This document shows, piece by piece, positions 17,075 to 27,242 of a stretch of DNA of 64,000 nucleotides (positions are counted from its first letter, which is position 1; every line of letters starts with the position of its first letter). Origin of the DNA: Flavobacterium sp. (GTDB lineage Bacteria; Bacteroidota; Bacteroidia; Flavobacteriales; Flavobacteriaceae). The notes beneath the pieces are model-generated. The model saw only the letters and a list, made by a program, of their open reading frames with translations. It was not told the DNA's origin and searched no databases. The position numbers and the translations under genes were made by a program. The stretch lies in assembly GCA_016721735.1 (NCBI GenBank), contig JADKHM010000014.1, positions 10,068-74,067 on the forward strand, read 5' to 3'.

Positions 17075-18133
17075 TTACATTTTCAATTGACTGACAATTC
17101 CTTTTATTTCCTGTTCCTTCCCTTTTGGATAAATAAGCAAGACATTATCCTTGTCGACAATGATAAAATCTTCTAATCCATCAATAATTACCAATTTATC
17201 TTTTGCCGTGCTGATGATGTTATTTGAAGAATTATTCAGCAAAACACTCGCATTCACGACAGCATTATTGTGATCATCTTTGTCGAGTTTTTCGTGCAAT
17301 GAACCCCAAGTTCCTAAATCATTCCAATCGAAAGTAGCTGGAAGAACATACACGTTTTTTGCTTTTTCCATGACGGCGTAATCTATGGAAACATTTTCAG
17401 CCAAGGCATATTTTTGGGCAATAAAGTCCTTTTCATTTTCAGTATTGTAATCGTTCCAACCCTCCAGAAACAAAGCATTCATTTGCGGTTGAAATTTTTC
17501 AAAAGCTTCAGCAATTGCTCTCACGCTCCAAATAAAAATACCACCATTCCATAAAAAATTACCGCTTTCAATGAAAGATTTTGCCGTTTCGTAATCTGGT
17601 TTTTCTCGAAATTGATTGACTTTTTTAATAGGATTTGAATCGGTTTTATCAAACTCAATATACCCAAAGCCCGTATTTGGAAACGTCGGTTGAATTCCTA
17701 AAGTCATCAATGCATTTTCAGCGCTGCAAAAATCAAAACACTGCTGCAGATTTTGAACAAAGACCGCTTCATCTTCTATCCAGTGATCGCTAGGTGCGAC
17801 TACCATAACGGCATCCGGATTTTGCTTTTTGATTTTGAGAGAGGCATACAAAATACACGGCGCCGTATTTCGCATTGCAGGTTCTAATAAAACCTGCTCT
17901 GGCTTGACCATTGGCAATTGTTCTAATACAATGTGATTGTATTTTTCGTTGGTCAAGATTAAGATGTTCTCGACTGGAATCAATTGCGACAATCTACTAA
18001 ACGTCTTCTGTATTAAAGTATGTCCCGAACCCAGCATATCGTGAAATTGCTTTGGAAATTCAGTGGTACTCACTGGCCAAAATCGAGATCCAACGCCACC
18101 AGCCATCAATATTGCGTAATAATTTTTATTCAT
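17075..18133 (-). CDS. Mannose-1-phosphate guanylyltransferase
   Basis: 352 residues. The N-terminal pyrophosphorylase signature AGGVGSRFWPVSTTEFPKQF (residues 11-30) is that of GDP-mannose pyrophosphorylases, followed by VAPSDHWI near 116, GYIEF, FLWNGGIFIW and the DWNDLGTWGSLHEKL end segment. At about 350 residues it lacks the C-terminal isomerase domain of bifunctional ManC. It makes GDP-mannose for surface polysaccharide or glycoprotein sugars. The next gene upstream on the same strand is SprT-like, 59 bp away across a word repeat, so a shared transcript is possible. Confidence 0.93.
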   Translation of the reverse strand: MNKNYYAILMAGGVGSRFWPVSTTEFPKQFHDMLGSGHTLIQKTFSRLSQLIPVENILILTNEKYNHIVLEQLPMVKPEQVLLEPAMRNTAPCILYASLKIKKQNPDAVMVVAPSDHWIEDEAVFVQNLQQCFDFCSAENALMTLGIQPTFPNTGFGYIEFDKTDSNPIKKVNQFREKPDYETAKSFIESGNFLWNGGIFIWSVRAIAEAFEKFQPQMNALFLEGWNDYNTENEKDFIAQKYALAENVSIDYAVMEKAKNVYVLPATFDWNDLGTWGSLHEKLDKDDHNNAVVNASVLLNNSSNNIISTAKDKLVIIDGLEDFIIVDKDNVLLIYPKGKEQEIKGIVSQLKM

Positions 18134-18137
18134 TTTT

Positions 18138-18174
18138 TCTAAGTTGCTGAGTTACTGAGTTGCTGAGTAACTGA
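18138..18174 (-). repeat. Short word repeat, GTTGCTGAGTTACTGAG type
   Basis: Four near-copies of a 9-10 bp unit (TGCTGAGT / TACTGAGT) fill the spacer between the SprT-like gene and the guanylyltransferase gene. A partial copy (CTCAGTTACTTAAT) lies at about 17006. Confidence 0.55.
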
Positions 18175-18192
18175 GATTTGTATTTTTAGTTC

Positions 18193-18789
18193 TTATTTAA
18201 GTAATTCAACTTCTGCATTCGGATTAAACAAATATAACCGTCCCGAACTTACTTCCACACATTCATATCTTTTGGTCCTGAGTGCACCTTTTGTAAAAAT
18301 TTTTCCGTTATGAATCCTAAAATGGCTTCCGTAAGGGAGCTCAAAGATATAATTTTTATCATTCTGTTGGTCAAACTGTTTTAACGCTAAAGACAAAGTT
18401 GCATCGACGTCGCTACTGGCTGAAGGATTTTTAAAATGACGCGCCAATAAAGGCAAAAGTTGATTCGGAAAAATCTCTGGTCTAATAAAAGGAATCATCA
18501 GTCGCTGAAAGGTGTACTTCCATTCTTCGCCGTGAGGCTTGATTTTGCTCCCGAATTTTTCAAACGCCACCAAATGAGAAATTTCATGAATCAGCGTGAT
18601 CAGGAATTTATATTTATTCAAATTAGCATTGACTGTAATTTCATGTTTGCCATTTACCGCTTTGCGATAGTCACCATGACGAGTTACTCGTTCATTCACG
18701 ATTTTGAGATGCACTTCATTGGCAACAATCAGTTCAAAAACTGGCCTTACAGCGTGTTCGGGAATATATTTTGCTAAGGTGTCGCTCAT
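18193..18789 (-). CDS. SprT-like domain zinc metalloprotease family protein
   Basis: 198 residues. The motif TLIHEISHLVAFEKFG (His68, Glu69, His72) followed by KPHGEEWKYTF gives the HExxH and HG-W ligands of SprT-like proteins. The C-terminal part contains GSHFRIHNGKIFTKGALRTK rather than the classic four-cysteine zinc ribbon. Family members include eukaryotic Spartan proteases that act on DNA-protein crosslinks; the role of the bacterial proteins is poorly known. The gene has GACAAC-type word repeats immediately upstream. Confidence 0.82.
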   Translation of the reverse strand: MSDTLAKYIPEHAVRPVFELIVANEVHLKIVNERVTRHGDYRKAVNGKHEITVNANLNKYKFLITLIHEISHLVAFEKFGSKIKPHGEEWKYTFQRLMIPFIRPEIFPNQLLPLLARHFKNPSASSDVDATLSLALKQFDQQNDKNYIFELPYGSHFRIHNGKIFTKGALRTKRYECVEVSSGRLYLFNPNAEVELLK

Positions 18790-18863
18790 TTGGAGTTGTC
18801 CGTTGTCGGTTGTCAGTTGCCGGTTAAAAGGGTTTTAACTGACCACTGAGAACCGACAACTAA
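18786..18863. repeat. Short word repeat, GACAACC/GTTGTCG type
   Basis: Copies of GTTGTCGGTTGTCAGTTGCC and, in the opposite sense, ACCGACAAC flank a GTTTTAACTGACC centre, so the tract can fold on itself. The same 7-bp unit occurs at 30143-30179, 54948-54971 and 62022-62047. Confidence 0.55.
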
Positions 18864-18864
18864 A

Positions 18865-19542
18865 TTATGGTGTTGTTGAAGAAACTTGCAGTACTTTCCC
18901 GTTATAAAATTGATTCCCCGTCAACGTAAAATTATAAATATAATCTGCCATTTTCGCTGCGGAAATTGGCGCTTGATATCCCGGAAAAGCTTCTGCCAAC
19001 ATTTCTGTTTGTACGGATCCCAACGCCAAAACATTGAAAGCAATGCCACGTTCTTTATATTCTTCTGCTAATAATTCCGACAAGGTTATTACTGCTCCTT
19101 TACTAGAACTATAGGCTGCGAGTCCAGCAAATTTCATGCTCCCTTGAATGCCTCCCATCGAACTAATGGTGACCACATGACTTCCTTTTTGCAAGTAGGG
19201 CAACGCAAGTTGTGTTAGCTTGGCTACCGAGAAAACATTCACTTTATAAACATTCTCAAAATCTTCTTGGGTTGTACTTTCGAAGGGCTTTAAAACAAGC
19301 GCTCCTGCATTATGAACTATTGCATCAACCCTTTTCCAAGTAGAAGACAGAAAATTTTCAATTTGGGCCCATTCCATATCATTAGATAAATCTACTGAGA
19401 GACAAGTGATATTTGGGTGCGCCATCAATGCTGCGGGAGTCTTTCGCGAAATTGCCAAAACTTGATGTCCGGCATTTCCAAATTGAAGCGCTAACTCGTA
19501 CCCTATTCCTCTTGAAGTACCTGTAACTATAATATTTTTCAA
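18865..19542 (-). CDS. SDR family NAD(P)-dependent oxidoreductase
   Basis: 225 residues if translation begins at the TTG at 19542 (KNIIVTGTSRGIG follows at once). The in-frame ATG at 19578 lies inside the arm of a terminator hairpin and would add an atypical MLFLLFLQKKGT, so I prefer the TTG. The Rossmann motif TGTSRGIG is at 7-14, then NAGAL and the catalytic YSSSK, with the serine region ISSMGG upstream. Classical SDR, short-chain dehydrogenase or reductase; the substrate is unknown. The C-terminus is short for the family (no extended substrate loop). Confidence 0.85.
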   Translation of the reverse strand: MKNIIVTGTSRGIGYELALQFGNAGHQVLAISRKTPAALMAHPNITCLSVDLSNDMEWAQIENFLSSTWKRVDAIVHNAGALVLKPFESTTQEDFENVYKVNVFSVAKLTQLALPYLQKGSHVVTISSMGGIQGSMKFAGLAAYSSSKGAVITLSELLAEEYKERGIAFNVLALGSVQTEMLAEAFPGYQAPISAAKMADYIYNFTLTGNQFYNGKVLQVSSTTP

Positions 19543-19567
19543 TGTGCCTTTTTTTTGTAAAAATAAC

Positions 19568-19597
19568 AAAAAAAGCATCTCAATTGAGATGCTTTTT
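19568..19597. terminator. Bidirectional terminator hairpin
   Basis: AAAAAGCATCTC pairs with GAGATGCTTTTT around AATT, with A and T tracts on both sides. On the minus strand it lies between the small membrane protein gene and the SDR gene. Confidence 0.75.
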
Positions 19598-19716
19598 CAA
19601 CTTACCTAAAACTATAAAATCTCTAAAAATCAACTATTCTTAAAATACGTAGCCTACAACTAATTTTTGAAAATAAGTCCAAAATTTCGAGCAATTTATA
19701 AATCGAATTCAAATGT

Positions 19717-20046
19717 TTAAATAACATAAATCTGAAATAAAAACAAAAAGATAATCGCAAGAAAAATAAAGGAAACGATGCGCAAAAATTTAAGACCATC
19801 TTGTTTTTCTTTTATCGAAATAAAGGCAACAATCACATATAAAATATAACTAAATAGAATAACCAAATTCGGGAACCCTTGGTAAAACGAACGCACAAAA
19901 TGTGGCACTATTTCTAAATCCTGCTTTGACAATCCGTCTGGACTAAGCGATCCATAATGGCCAAACAACCAAATAAAAAGCCAACTCAACACCAACAAAG
20001 TGGCCAGTGTAAAGAGTGAACCAAGTATTACTTGTCTAATATTCAT
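19717..20046 (-). CDS. Small membrane protein of unknown function
   Basis: 109 residues from the ATG at 20046 (MNIRQVILGSLFTLATLLVL); the ATG eight codons earlier is possible but adds MFFFKHFA, which would spoil the first segment. Three hydrophobic stretches are visible: residues about 5-28, 51-73 and 84-108. The loop between the first two (GSLSPDGLSKQDLEIVPHFVRSF) is polar. I do not recognise a family. The gene stands alone, with 120 bp without features downstream and 248 bp without features upstream. Confidence 0.6.
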   Translation of the reverse strand: MNIRQVILGSLFTLATLLVLSWLFIWLFGHYGSLSPDGLSKQDLEIVPHFVRSFYQGFPNLVILFSYILYVIVAFISIKEKQDGLKFLRIVSFIFLAIIFLFLFQIYVI

Positions 20047-20294
20047 GGCAAAATGCTTAAAGAAAAACAATCCACCCCACCAACACCTTTAACTGAACCA
20101 ACTAATGCTACTCGTGTTTGAAAAATACAATGACAAACCAAATTGATGCTGGAGGAAGTGTATCATTAGTATAAATATAAACCATAATTCACCGTTCGAA
20201 TGTCAAAAAAAGACAAGTGCATTTGTTCTTTTAGCAAATGAATGCTTTTGACTTATAGCTGCAAGAAATGCCTCTTAAATCGAAGTTGAAAAGA

Positions 20295-22751
20295 CTATTT
20301 TTTCAAGATCTTTTTTATCATTGTTCCGTTCTTGGTATCAATTCTCATCAGATAAACACCCAGAGATAAATTAGCGATATTCAAGTGAACAGTTGACTCA
20401 TGATCAAAAGTCTTCTGACTTATTATTCTACCATTGATATCTGTCATTGTAATTCCTAATAATCCTGCACCGCCGTTACTTGAAACAGAAACCTCTGACT
20501 CAGCAGGATTTGGATACACTGAAATAAAATCTTTAAAATTGCTATTTACTACCGCTAAGGTGCCACAATTACTAGCATGTATTCCCAAATTGGAAATGGT
20601 GTTCACTGGATTTGCAGTCCATTGATTTTGCACTGTCGCCCAACTGGTTGACGGTCCATCAACACTGGCATTACGCACCAAAGTATTGTCTAAAGTGGAA
20701 CCCGTACCAACTGTCCATGAGGCGCCTGGGTCAAACCCAACTTGACCTATGACATCAATTTGATTGCTGCCATTCTTAAGTACAATAGCATCATCCCCAT
20801 TAAAACTACAGACAGAAGATGTGATATCGGCCGCCGCGAGAATTCCAGCAATCGCACTTGAATTAGCGATAACGAATACATCATGTGACGCGAGTGTTCC
20901 AGAAAGAACTTGCGTTGCCGTTGGCGTTGAACTTCCATTTGCATATAGTTCGACACTGTAGAAAGAAAGATTAATAGCGGTACTTGATGGATTGTAAATC
21001 TCCAATGCCTTATTGCTTGCCGTACCTTCTAGGTATTCGGAAAAGAACAACTCGTTGCAAGAAATCGGAACATTCCCGACGTTAATATAACACACTTGCG
21101 TTGCCGTATTACTGCCACCATTATTGGAAGCGGTCAATGATACAGGATAACATCCTTCAACATTGTAGGTAATATTCGCTGGATTTTGAGCGATTGAAGT
21201 TGTCGTTGCAGCGCCAGTAAACGTCCAACTCCACTCCGTTGGGGAATTGGTACTTAAGTCAGTAAAATTTACACTTCCGCCTACTGGAATATTGGTAACA
21301 TTGGCTGTAAATGCAGCAACAGGAATTGTGCCTGCTGGAACATTATCCAACTTTGTGAGGAACGTATTGCTATCACCATTGGGATTGATTAAGACAGTGC
21401 TGCCAAAAGTTAAAGAATAATTATCAAATGAACCAGCAACATAACAATATCCGCTACTGTCTGTACCAACAGACATTTCTATCCCAAAACCAGCAATTGG
21501 AGTAGCTCCTGCTAATTTTGCCCACACTATGCCGCCACTTGGACTGTACTTGACAATAAACAAACGATTATTTCCTAAGTCATTACCCGTTGCAGATGTG
21601 CTCCCGAAGGCAATTGATGTACTTCCCCAATAACCAGTAACATAACTGTTCCCTGAACTATCTACTGCAATCCCTCTGCCTTTGTCGACGTAGTCACCGC
21701 CGCCTCTTTTTCCCCAAACAGGATTACCGCTTGAATCAAATTTTAAAACAAACATATCGGCTCTATTTACATCATAATTTGAAATAGTAGAGCTTCCAAA
21801 GGCCCATGGTTCGCCAGCAGCATCACCCGTGACAAGAATATTTCCAACCGAATCTAGTGCAATATCTTGCGCGTACTCAAGACCAGTTCCTCCAGCTTTT
21901 TTTGCCCAAAGAACGTTACCATTTGTATCATACTTCACCAAAAAGACAGAATACCCTGAAGTATCTGCAAGATAAATATTCTCAAATAGAATCCCAGGAT
22001 TTCCAAACCAACCAGTAACATAACTGTTCCCGGCAGCATCAACCACAATTCCTCTGCCTTCGTCAAATGAGCTGCTACGGCCGCTTTTCGCCCAAAGCAC
22101 ATTGCCACTTGGATCATATTTTACGATGAACATTTCATCAGTATAAAAGGTTTGATTAGCGTTGGTTAAAGTTGTACTGCCAAAAGTTACTGATGGACCC
22201 ATAAAATAACCCGTAACATAACTATTCCCACTTGTGTCTACATCTACATCTACACCGTATTCTCGAAAAGTTCCGGTTGCAGAATTTGCCCACAATTCGT
22301 TTCCTGCGGAATCATATTTCAAGATAAACATATCACCATATAAGTTCGGATTTGGATTGGTCAAGGTTGAATTTCCAAAAGTAAACGAACCGCTTTCATA
22401 ATTACCAGTCACAAAACAATTCCCATTATCATCTGCTGCAATACCAACGCCGTAATCATAACCTGTGCCTCCGGTAGATTTTGCCCAAACCACGTCGCCA
22501 TTACTATCGTACTTGACCACATAAATATCAAATAAACCAGAATTGGTCAAAGTAAAATTTCCAAAAGTAATCGTGCCGCTTCCGTAATGCCCGGCAACAT
22601 AGGTATTACCGTTTGAATCGACTGCAATTTTTGATTCATAATTAACGCCACCGACAGATTTTGCCCATAAGTAGTTGGGCGCTTGGGCATTTATGAGGTT
22701 GTTAACACTCACCAAAAATATTAAAACAAGTACTGAAAGTAATTTTCTCAT
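20295..22751 (-). CDS. Secreted SBBP-repeat/PKD/lamin-tail protein with T9SS sorting domain
   Basis: 818 residues. Signal peptide MRKLLSVLVLIFLVSVNNLI ending near QA. Residues about 25-460 hold eight or so SBBP-type repeats of around 55 residues (units of the type YVVKYDSNGDVVWAKSTGGT then GNCFVTGNYESGSFTFGNST), predicted to form a beta-propeller. A PKD domain follows (VAAFTANVTNIPVGGSVNFT), then a lamin-tail domain (CNELFFSEYLEGTASNKALE) and a C-terminal type A sorting domain (ISVYPNPAESEVSV, ending KKILKK). It should be exported and anchored or released by the type IX system. It has a TATATTTG -7 box at 22804-22811 on the minus strand. Confidence 0.88.
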   Translation of the reverse strand: MRKLLSVLVLIFLVSVNNLINAQAPNYLWAKSVGGVNYESKIAVDSNGNTYVAGHYGSGTITFGNFTLTNSGLFDIYVVKYDSNGDVVWAKSTGGTGYDYGVGIAADDNGNCFVTGNYESGSFTFGNSTLTNPNPNLYGDMFILKYDSAGNELWANSATGTFREYGVDVDVDTSGNSYVTGYFMGPSVTFGSTTLTNANQTFYTDEMFIVKYDPSGNVLWAKSGRSSSFDEGRGIVVDAAGNSYVTGWFGNPGILFENIYLADTSGYSVFLVKYDTNGNVLWAKKAGGTGLEYAQDIALDSVGNILVTGDAAGEPWAFGSSTISNYDVNRADMFVLKFDSSGNPVWGKRGGGDYVDKGRGIAVDSSGNSYVTGYWGSTSIAFGSTSATGNDLGNNRLFIVKYSPSGGIVWAKLAGATPIAGFGIEMSVGTDSSGYCYVAGSFDNYSLTFGSTVLINPNGDSNTFLTKLDNVPAGTIPVAAFTANVTNIPVGGSVNFTDLSTNSPTEWSWTFTGAATTTSIAQNPANITYNVEGCYPVSLTASNNGGSNTATQVCYINVGNVPISCNELFFSEYLEGTASNKALEIYNPSSTAINLSFYSVELYANGSSTPTATQVLSGTLASHDVFVIANSSAIAGILAAADITSSVCSFNGDDAIVLKNGSNQIDVIGQVGFDPGASWTVGTGSTLDNTLVRNASVDGPSTSWATVQNQWTANPVNTISNLGIHASNCGTLAVVNSNFKDFISVYPNPAESEVSVSSNGGAGLLGITMTDINGRIISQKTFDHESTVHLNIANLSLGVYLMRIDTKNGTMIKKILKK

Positions 22752-22973
22752 GGTTGATGTATTTAATTTATGAAAATCTAATTGCGTTGTTATGAATTTA
22801 ATTCAAATATACGATAGCTAAAAAGTCTGCGGATTTAATTGTGCAACGTATTCTATAATCTTAGTAAGTGCATTAAAATCAAGTATAAGTGAATTTTATT
22901 TAGCGATAACTGCCAACAGTTTTCACGGCAGTATTTCCAAGTTTGTTTACATTTACTTTTTGAAATTAATAGT

Positions 22974-25867
22974 GTGAAGAAATTACTGCTTTTTGTCGTT
23001 CTTCTAATGGGCCATTACAGTTGGTCGCAAGATCCCTATTACATCAATTATACAACCAACGATGGATTACCTTCATCAACCATATATTCTATTTATCAAG
23101 ACGCACGAGGTTTCCTATGGTTTACCACTGACGCTGGAATAGTAAAATATGACAGTCACGCATTTACACTTTACAATACCGAAGATGGACTTTCCGACAA
23201 CGAGGTTTTTCAAATGAAAAAAGATCACAAAGGCAGAATTTGGCTTTTGACATTAAACGGTAAAACTTGCTTTTTTTACAAAAACAAACTTTATAACGAA
23301 AGCAATTCGGCGTTGGTCAGAAAAATTTCTGGTTCAAGTTTGTTGGTTGATTTTTATGAGGATACCAAAACAACTGCTATTTTGTTTTTAAGTATGGAAA
23401 CGTCGTCAAACTGACCGAAGATAATCGCGTAGTTAAGAAAAAATCCCCAGATTTTTCATTTGCAGGATTATGGGAAAATAAGAACTCTTTGTTCTTTTTG
23501 ACCAATACTGGGGTTTATAACGAGCGCTACAAACGTCAAAATCTATTTCTTTGTTCATCCAATTATTACCGGATGTTTCATAGTGGCAATAGGAACTATT
23601 TCAGCGAGAAAAATCATTTGTATGCAGTAAACAAAGACAATCAAATTTCTACATTAACCACACTTCCTGAGGACGCAGAAATACTACAGTTATTTGCTGA
23701 AAATCAAAATAAAATATGGATTTGCACACGCAAAGGATTGTATCTTTTAGAAAACAATAAAATCACACATTGCTACTTCAAAAACGATCTAATCTCCAAC
23801 ATTACTAAGGATTTCGAAGGAAGTTATTGGATTGCAACCTTAAAAAAGGGAGCGTTCTATGTGCCCTCTTTTGACGTATTCGTAGATAACTTGAATGAAG
23901 TTAATCCCCAAAAACTAAACTGTATTAGCATCAACAGTCAACATGAGATATGGATTGGCGGCGACTACAACAATTACTATCACAAATATCCTGGCAAGCC
24001 TTTTACAAAAAAAACATTTTTTACGGATGGCCAAACAGATCAAATCAAAAACATCCGGTTTTTTGAATCAGACACCTACATCATAGGAAAAAAAACAGTC
24101 GTCAAAGTCGATGCTGAGAAAAAGGCTATTGATTGTGGCTTCGGCGCCAATGATATTATGATGACAGATCGCGACCTCGTAATCGGATACAGTAAAATTT
24201 TTAAAGTGAATAGCGACCATCTAAACAGAAATAATCCTCCCGCCCTTAGAGGCAAAGAGTTGTTGCACAAAAGAGGCACTGTATTCGCAAAGGACCTTGA
24301 CAACAACATTTGGATTGGAACTAATGAAGGATTGTATCACTACTCCAAAAAAGATTCTATCACTAACTGGGATGCGAAGTTCGGAAATCAACCATCAACA
24401 ATCAGTGATTTATACATTGATAACGATTCAAAATCTCTTTTTGTAACAACTGTCTCCAAAGGAATATATCGCGTCAAAAACAATAAGATCATTACACGGA
24501 TTTCGAAAAAAGAAGGTCTAAATAGCATTAGTTGTAATGCTATCAAGAAAATCGCTCCAGATTATTACTTAGTGGGAACCAACAACGGATTAAACGCCAT
24601 TTTGTTTCAAAATGACGCCTTCGAAATTAAAAATTTGAACGCTATTCTAGGTCTAAAAAACAAACGAATCAACGACGTCGAATTTGACAACAACACCGTC
24701 TATTTAGCGACCGATGAAGGACTACTGAATTTCAACATCAAGAACATTGTTCCTAAGAATAACCGTCCAAAATGCTGGATTCAAGATCTCAAAAATGGGA
24801 GCAAAACACTTGCTCATCATAACCAAAATGTAATCAATTACAACGCTAACAATATTAGCGTAAAATTCGTCGGAATATCCTATATTAACCAAAACAACCT
24901 CACCTACTATTACAAATTAGACGGACAAAATGATACCTGGTCAGCCACCAAAGAATCTCAAATTAATTATCGAGCCTTAGCGCCGAGAAACTATACCTTC
25001 AAAGTATATTGTATCGATGGCTTTGGTGTAAAAAGCACGATGCAGTCGATCACTTTTGAGGTACTTGCGCCCTTTTGGCAAAAGACATGGTTTGTACTTT
25101 TATGTGTTTTAATTGTGGGACTATTCATCTACGTCTACATCAAATATCGTCTCAAGCATCAACAAAAACAATTTGAACTTGAAAAAACCACCATACAAAT
25201 TGAGCGTGATAAAGCCAATATGCAGCGCGAAATGGTAGAATTAGAACAAAAAGCGCTGCGATTGCAAATGAATCCGCATTTTATTTTTAATGCACTCAAT
25301 ACAATAAAAGGTTATTATTCAGAAGGCGATGCAATCAATGCGAGTGCCTATATTTCTAAATTCTCCAAGCTACTTCGCATGCTACTTGAAAATACGGAGC
25401 AAACGATTCCGTTGTCCACAGAAATTGAAATGCTCGATTTGTATGTTAGTCTGGCGCAAACACGTTATAAGAATAAGTTCCATTATGAATTGTTTGTCGA
25501 CGAACATATTAATGTTAATGAAACTGCCATTCCCACTTTATTGCTGCAGCCAATTGTTGAAAATGCGATAATCCACGGACTCGCACCAAAAGAAAACAAA
25601 GGTGTTTTGAAAGTCTATTTCTTGAAAAAAGGAAACCAACTAGAATGCATCGTTGAAGATAACGGTATTGGCCGAGAAGCATCACAAAACAAGCAACAAC
25701 ACAAAGAACATCAATCTAAAGCAATCGAAATTACGACCGACAGGATTGCACTATTTAGCGAAAATACCGGGAAATCTCACTTTGAAATCATAGATTTGGT
25801 TTCAAACGGATTGCCTGCAGGAACAAGAGTTATAGTTACTATCCCTTTATTATCAATTTGGCCATGA
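22974..25867 (+). CDS. Two-component propeller sensor histidine kinase (LytS/YesM type), frameshifted
   Basis: Starts at GTG 22974 with signal peptide KKLLLFVVLLMGHYSWSQ. Reg_prop propeller repeats follow (YTTNDGLPSSTIYSIYQDARGFLWF-like units), then a Y_Y_Y domain (YYYKLDGQNDTWSATKES), one membrane span (about 25090-25145), a His_kinase motif LQMNPHFIFNALNTIKGYY and an HATPase part (LLLQPIVENAIIHGL, VEDNGIGREA). The frame breaks in the AAAA run at 23367-23370; one added A joins the two parts into about 964 residues. The stop codon overlaps the regulator ATG. It senses an unknown extracytoplasmic signal and phosphorylates the LytTR regulator. Confidence 0.85.
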
Positions 25868-26607
25868 AAACACTGATTATAGAAGACGAAGAGCAATCGA
25901 TTTCTGCCTTAAAAGCTGAAATACAATTGCATTGCGAAAGCCTTGAGATTGTTGGCGTTGCAAAAACCGTCAAAGATGGCATTTCAAAAATCAAATCGCT
26001 GCAACCGGAATTAGTTTTCTTGGACATTCAGCTATCTGACGGCTTGGGATTCGAGATTCTAAGTGCTTCTCAGGAGTCTCATTTCAAAGTGATTTTTACG
26101 ACCGCCTACAGTCAATATGCGATTAAGGCCATCAAATTTAGCGCGCTAGATTATTTGTTAAAGCCCATCGATTCGGAAGAATTAGTCCAAGCTGTTACTA
26201 AAGCGATGAAAAGTGACCAACAAGAAGAAAGCACCAAAATGGACACTTTTCTTCTGAATCAAAACGAAACGACGGCTAGAAAGAGAATCGCGTTGCAAAC
26301 ACAGGAAGGCATTTCTGTTTTTGAGATTGATTCGATATTAAAATGTTCAGCCGAAAGTAATTACACCAGTGTATATTTTACCAACGGAAAAAAAATACTT
26401 TTTTCCAAAACCCTGAAAGATTTTGAAGATTTGTTGTGCACGAGTGGTTTTGAACGAATTCATCATTCACATATCATCAACTTAAATCATCTCACCAGTT
26501 TCGTCAACAAAGAAGGCGGCTACGTCGTATTATCGGATAAAAGCACAGTGCCCGTTTCGCAAAGAAAAAAAGCAAATTTGATGGCGGCTTTGAGTAATTT
26601 GAGTTAA
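25864..26607 (+). CDS. LytTR family response regulator
   Basis: 247 residues from the ATG at 25864, overlapping the kinase stop by ATGA, which shows coupled translation. The receiver domain has the acidic pair in LIIEDEE, the phospho-acceptor Asp54 in LVFLDIQLSD, and KPID. The C-terminal LytTR DNA-binding domain includes CSAESNYTSVYFTNGKKIL and FERIHHSHIINLNHL. It partners the upstream kinase. Its stop overlaps the 3' end of the convergent LysE-like gene by four bases. Confidence 0.94.
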   Translation: MKTLIIEDEEQSISALKAEIQLHCESLEIVGVAKTVKDGISKIKSLQPELVFLDIQLSDGLGFEILSASQESHFKVIFTTAYSQYAIKAIKFSALDYLLKPIDSEELVQAVTKAMKSDQQEESTKMDTFLLNQNETTARKRIALQTQEGISVFEIDSILKCSAESNYTSVYFTNGKKILFSKTLKDFEDLLCTSGFERIHHSHIINLNHLTSFVNKEGGYVVLSDKSTVPVSQRKKANLMAALSNLS

Positions 26608-27239
26608 TTGTATTTCCTCCAAAACTGAATTCCCTGATAAACACCTAAACCAACAAAAACCAAAGGAATGATGATGCGCATCAAATATTTTGCAAAGAAA
26701 TCGGTTTGAGAAGTTAAGAAATGTAACGATAAAATTAGCACCAACATCCCACAAAATGTCCCGATCAAGGTTCCGAAAACGTAGCAATATTTCTTTGTTC
26801 CGTCGATCGCAATCCAGTTGCCGTTGAGCAAATACAGATTCCAACCGACCCAAAAAGGGATCTGAACAAAATTGAGCGCACTCAAGAATAACCCTACAAA
26901 ATATGGTGTCCGATTATGGTATTCATTGATGCCAGTCGCTTGCGAAGTCGAATTGGATGCACTTGCGTAGAAAATATACGCCAAAACAAACATAAAAATC
27001 ACCGAAAACCCTTCGATGAATCGCAACAATTTCTGGTTATGTACTAATTGTTCTGCAAAAATCAAAGTAAAATAAATCACAAAAACCTCAACCGAAATAA
27101 CTCCGAATAAATACGGAATCACACTGCTTAAACCATATTGATTATAGATATCAAAGCCAATCACGTTGAGATAACCCAGCGGAATTGAGCCCAAAAAACT
27201 CACGACAAAACCCACCAGAATATTTTTGAGCGTTTTCAT
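26604..27239 (-). CDS. LysE-type transporter family membrane protein
   Basis: 211 residues with about six membrane spans. The first segment (VVSFLGSIPLGYLNVIGFDIY) has the G-PLG-N pattern at the start of LysE/RhtB exporters, and the spacing of spans fits. LysE family proteins export amino acids or related metabolites; the substrate here is unknown. Only three bases separate it from the ATP-grasp gene upstream, so the two are probably one transcript, which suggests export of whatever the ATP-grasp enzyme makes. That link is inference. Confidence 0.7.
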   Translation of the reverse strand: MKTLKNILVGFVVSFLGSIPLGYLNVIGFDIYNQYGLSSVIPYLFGVISVEVFVIYFTLIFAEQLVHNQKLLRFIEGFSVIFMFVLAYIFYASASNSTSQATGINEYHNRTPYFVGLFLSALNFVQIPFWVGWNLYLLNGNWIAIDGTKKYCYVFGTLIGTFCGMLVLILSLHFLTSQTDFFAKYLMRIIIPLVFVGLGVYQGIQFWRKYN

Positions 27240-27242
27240 TCG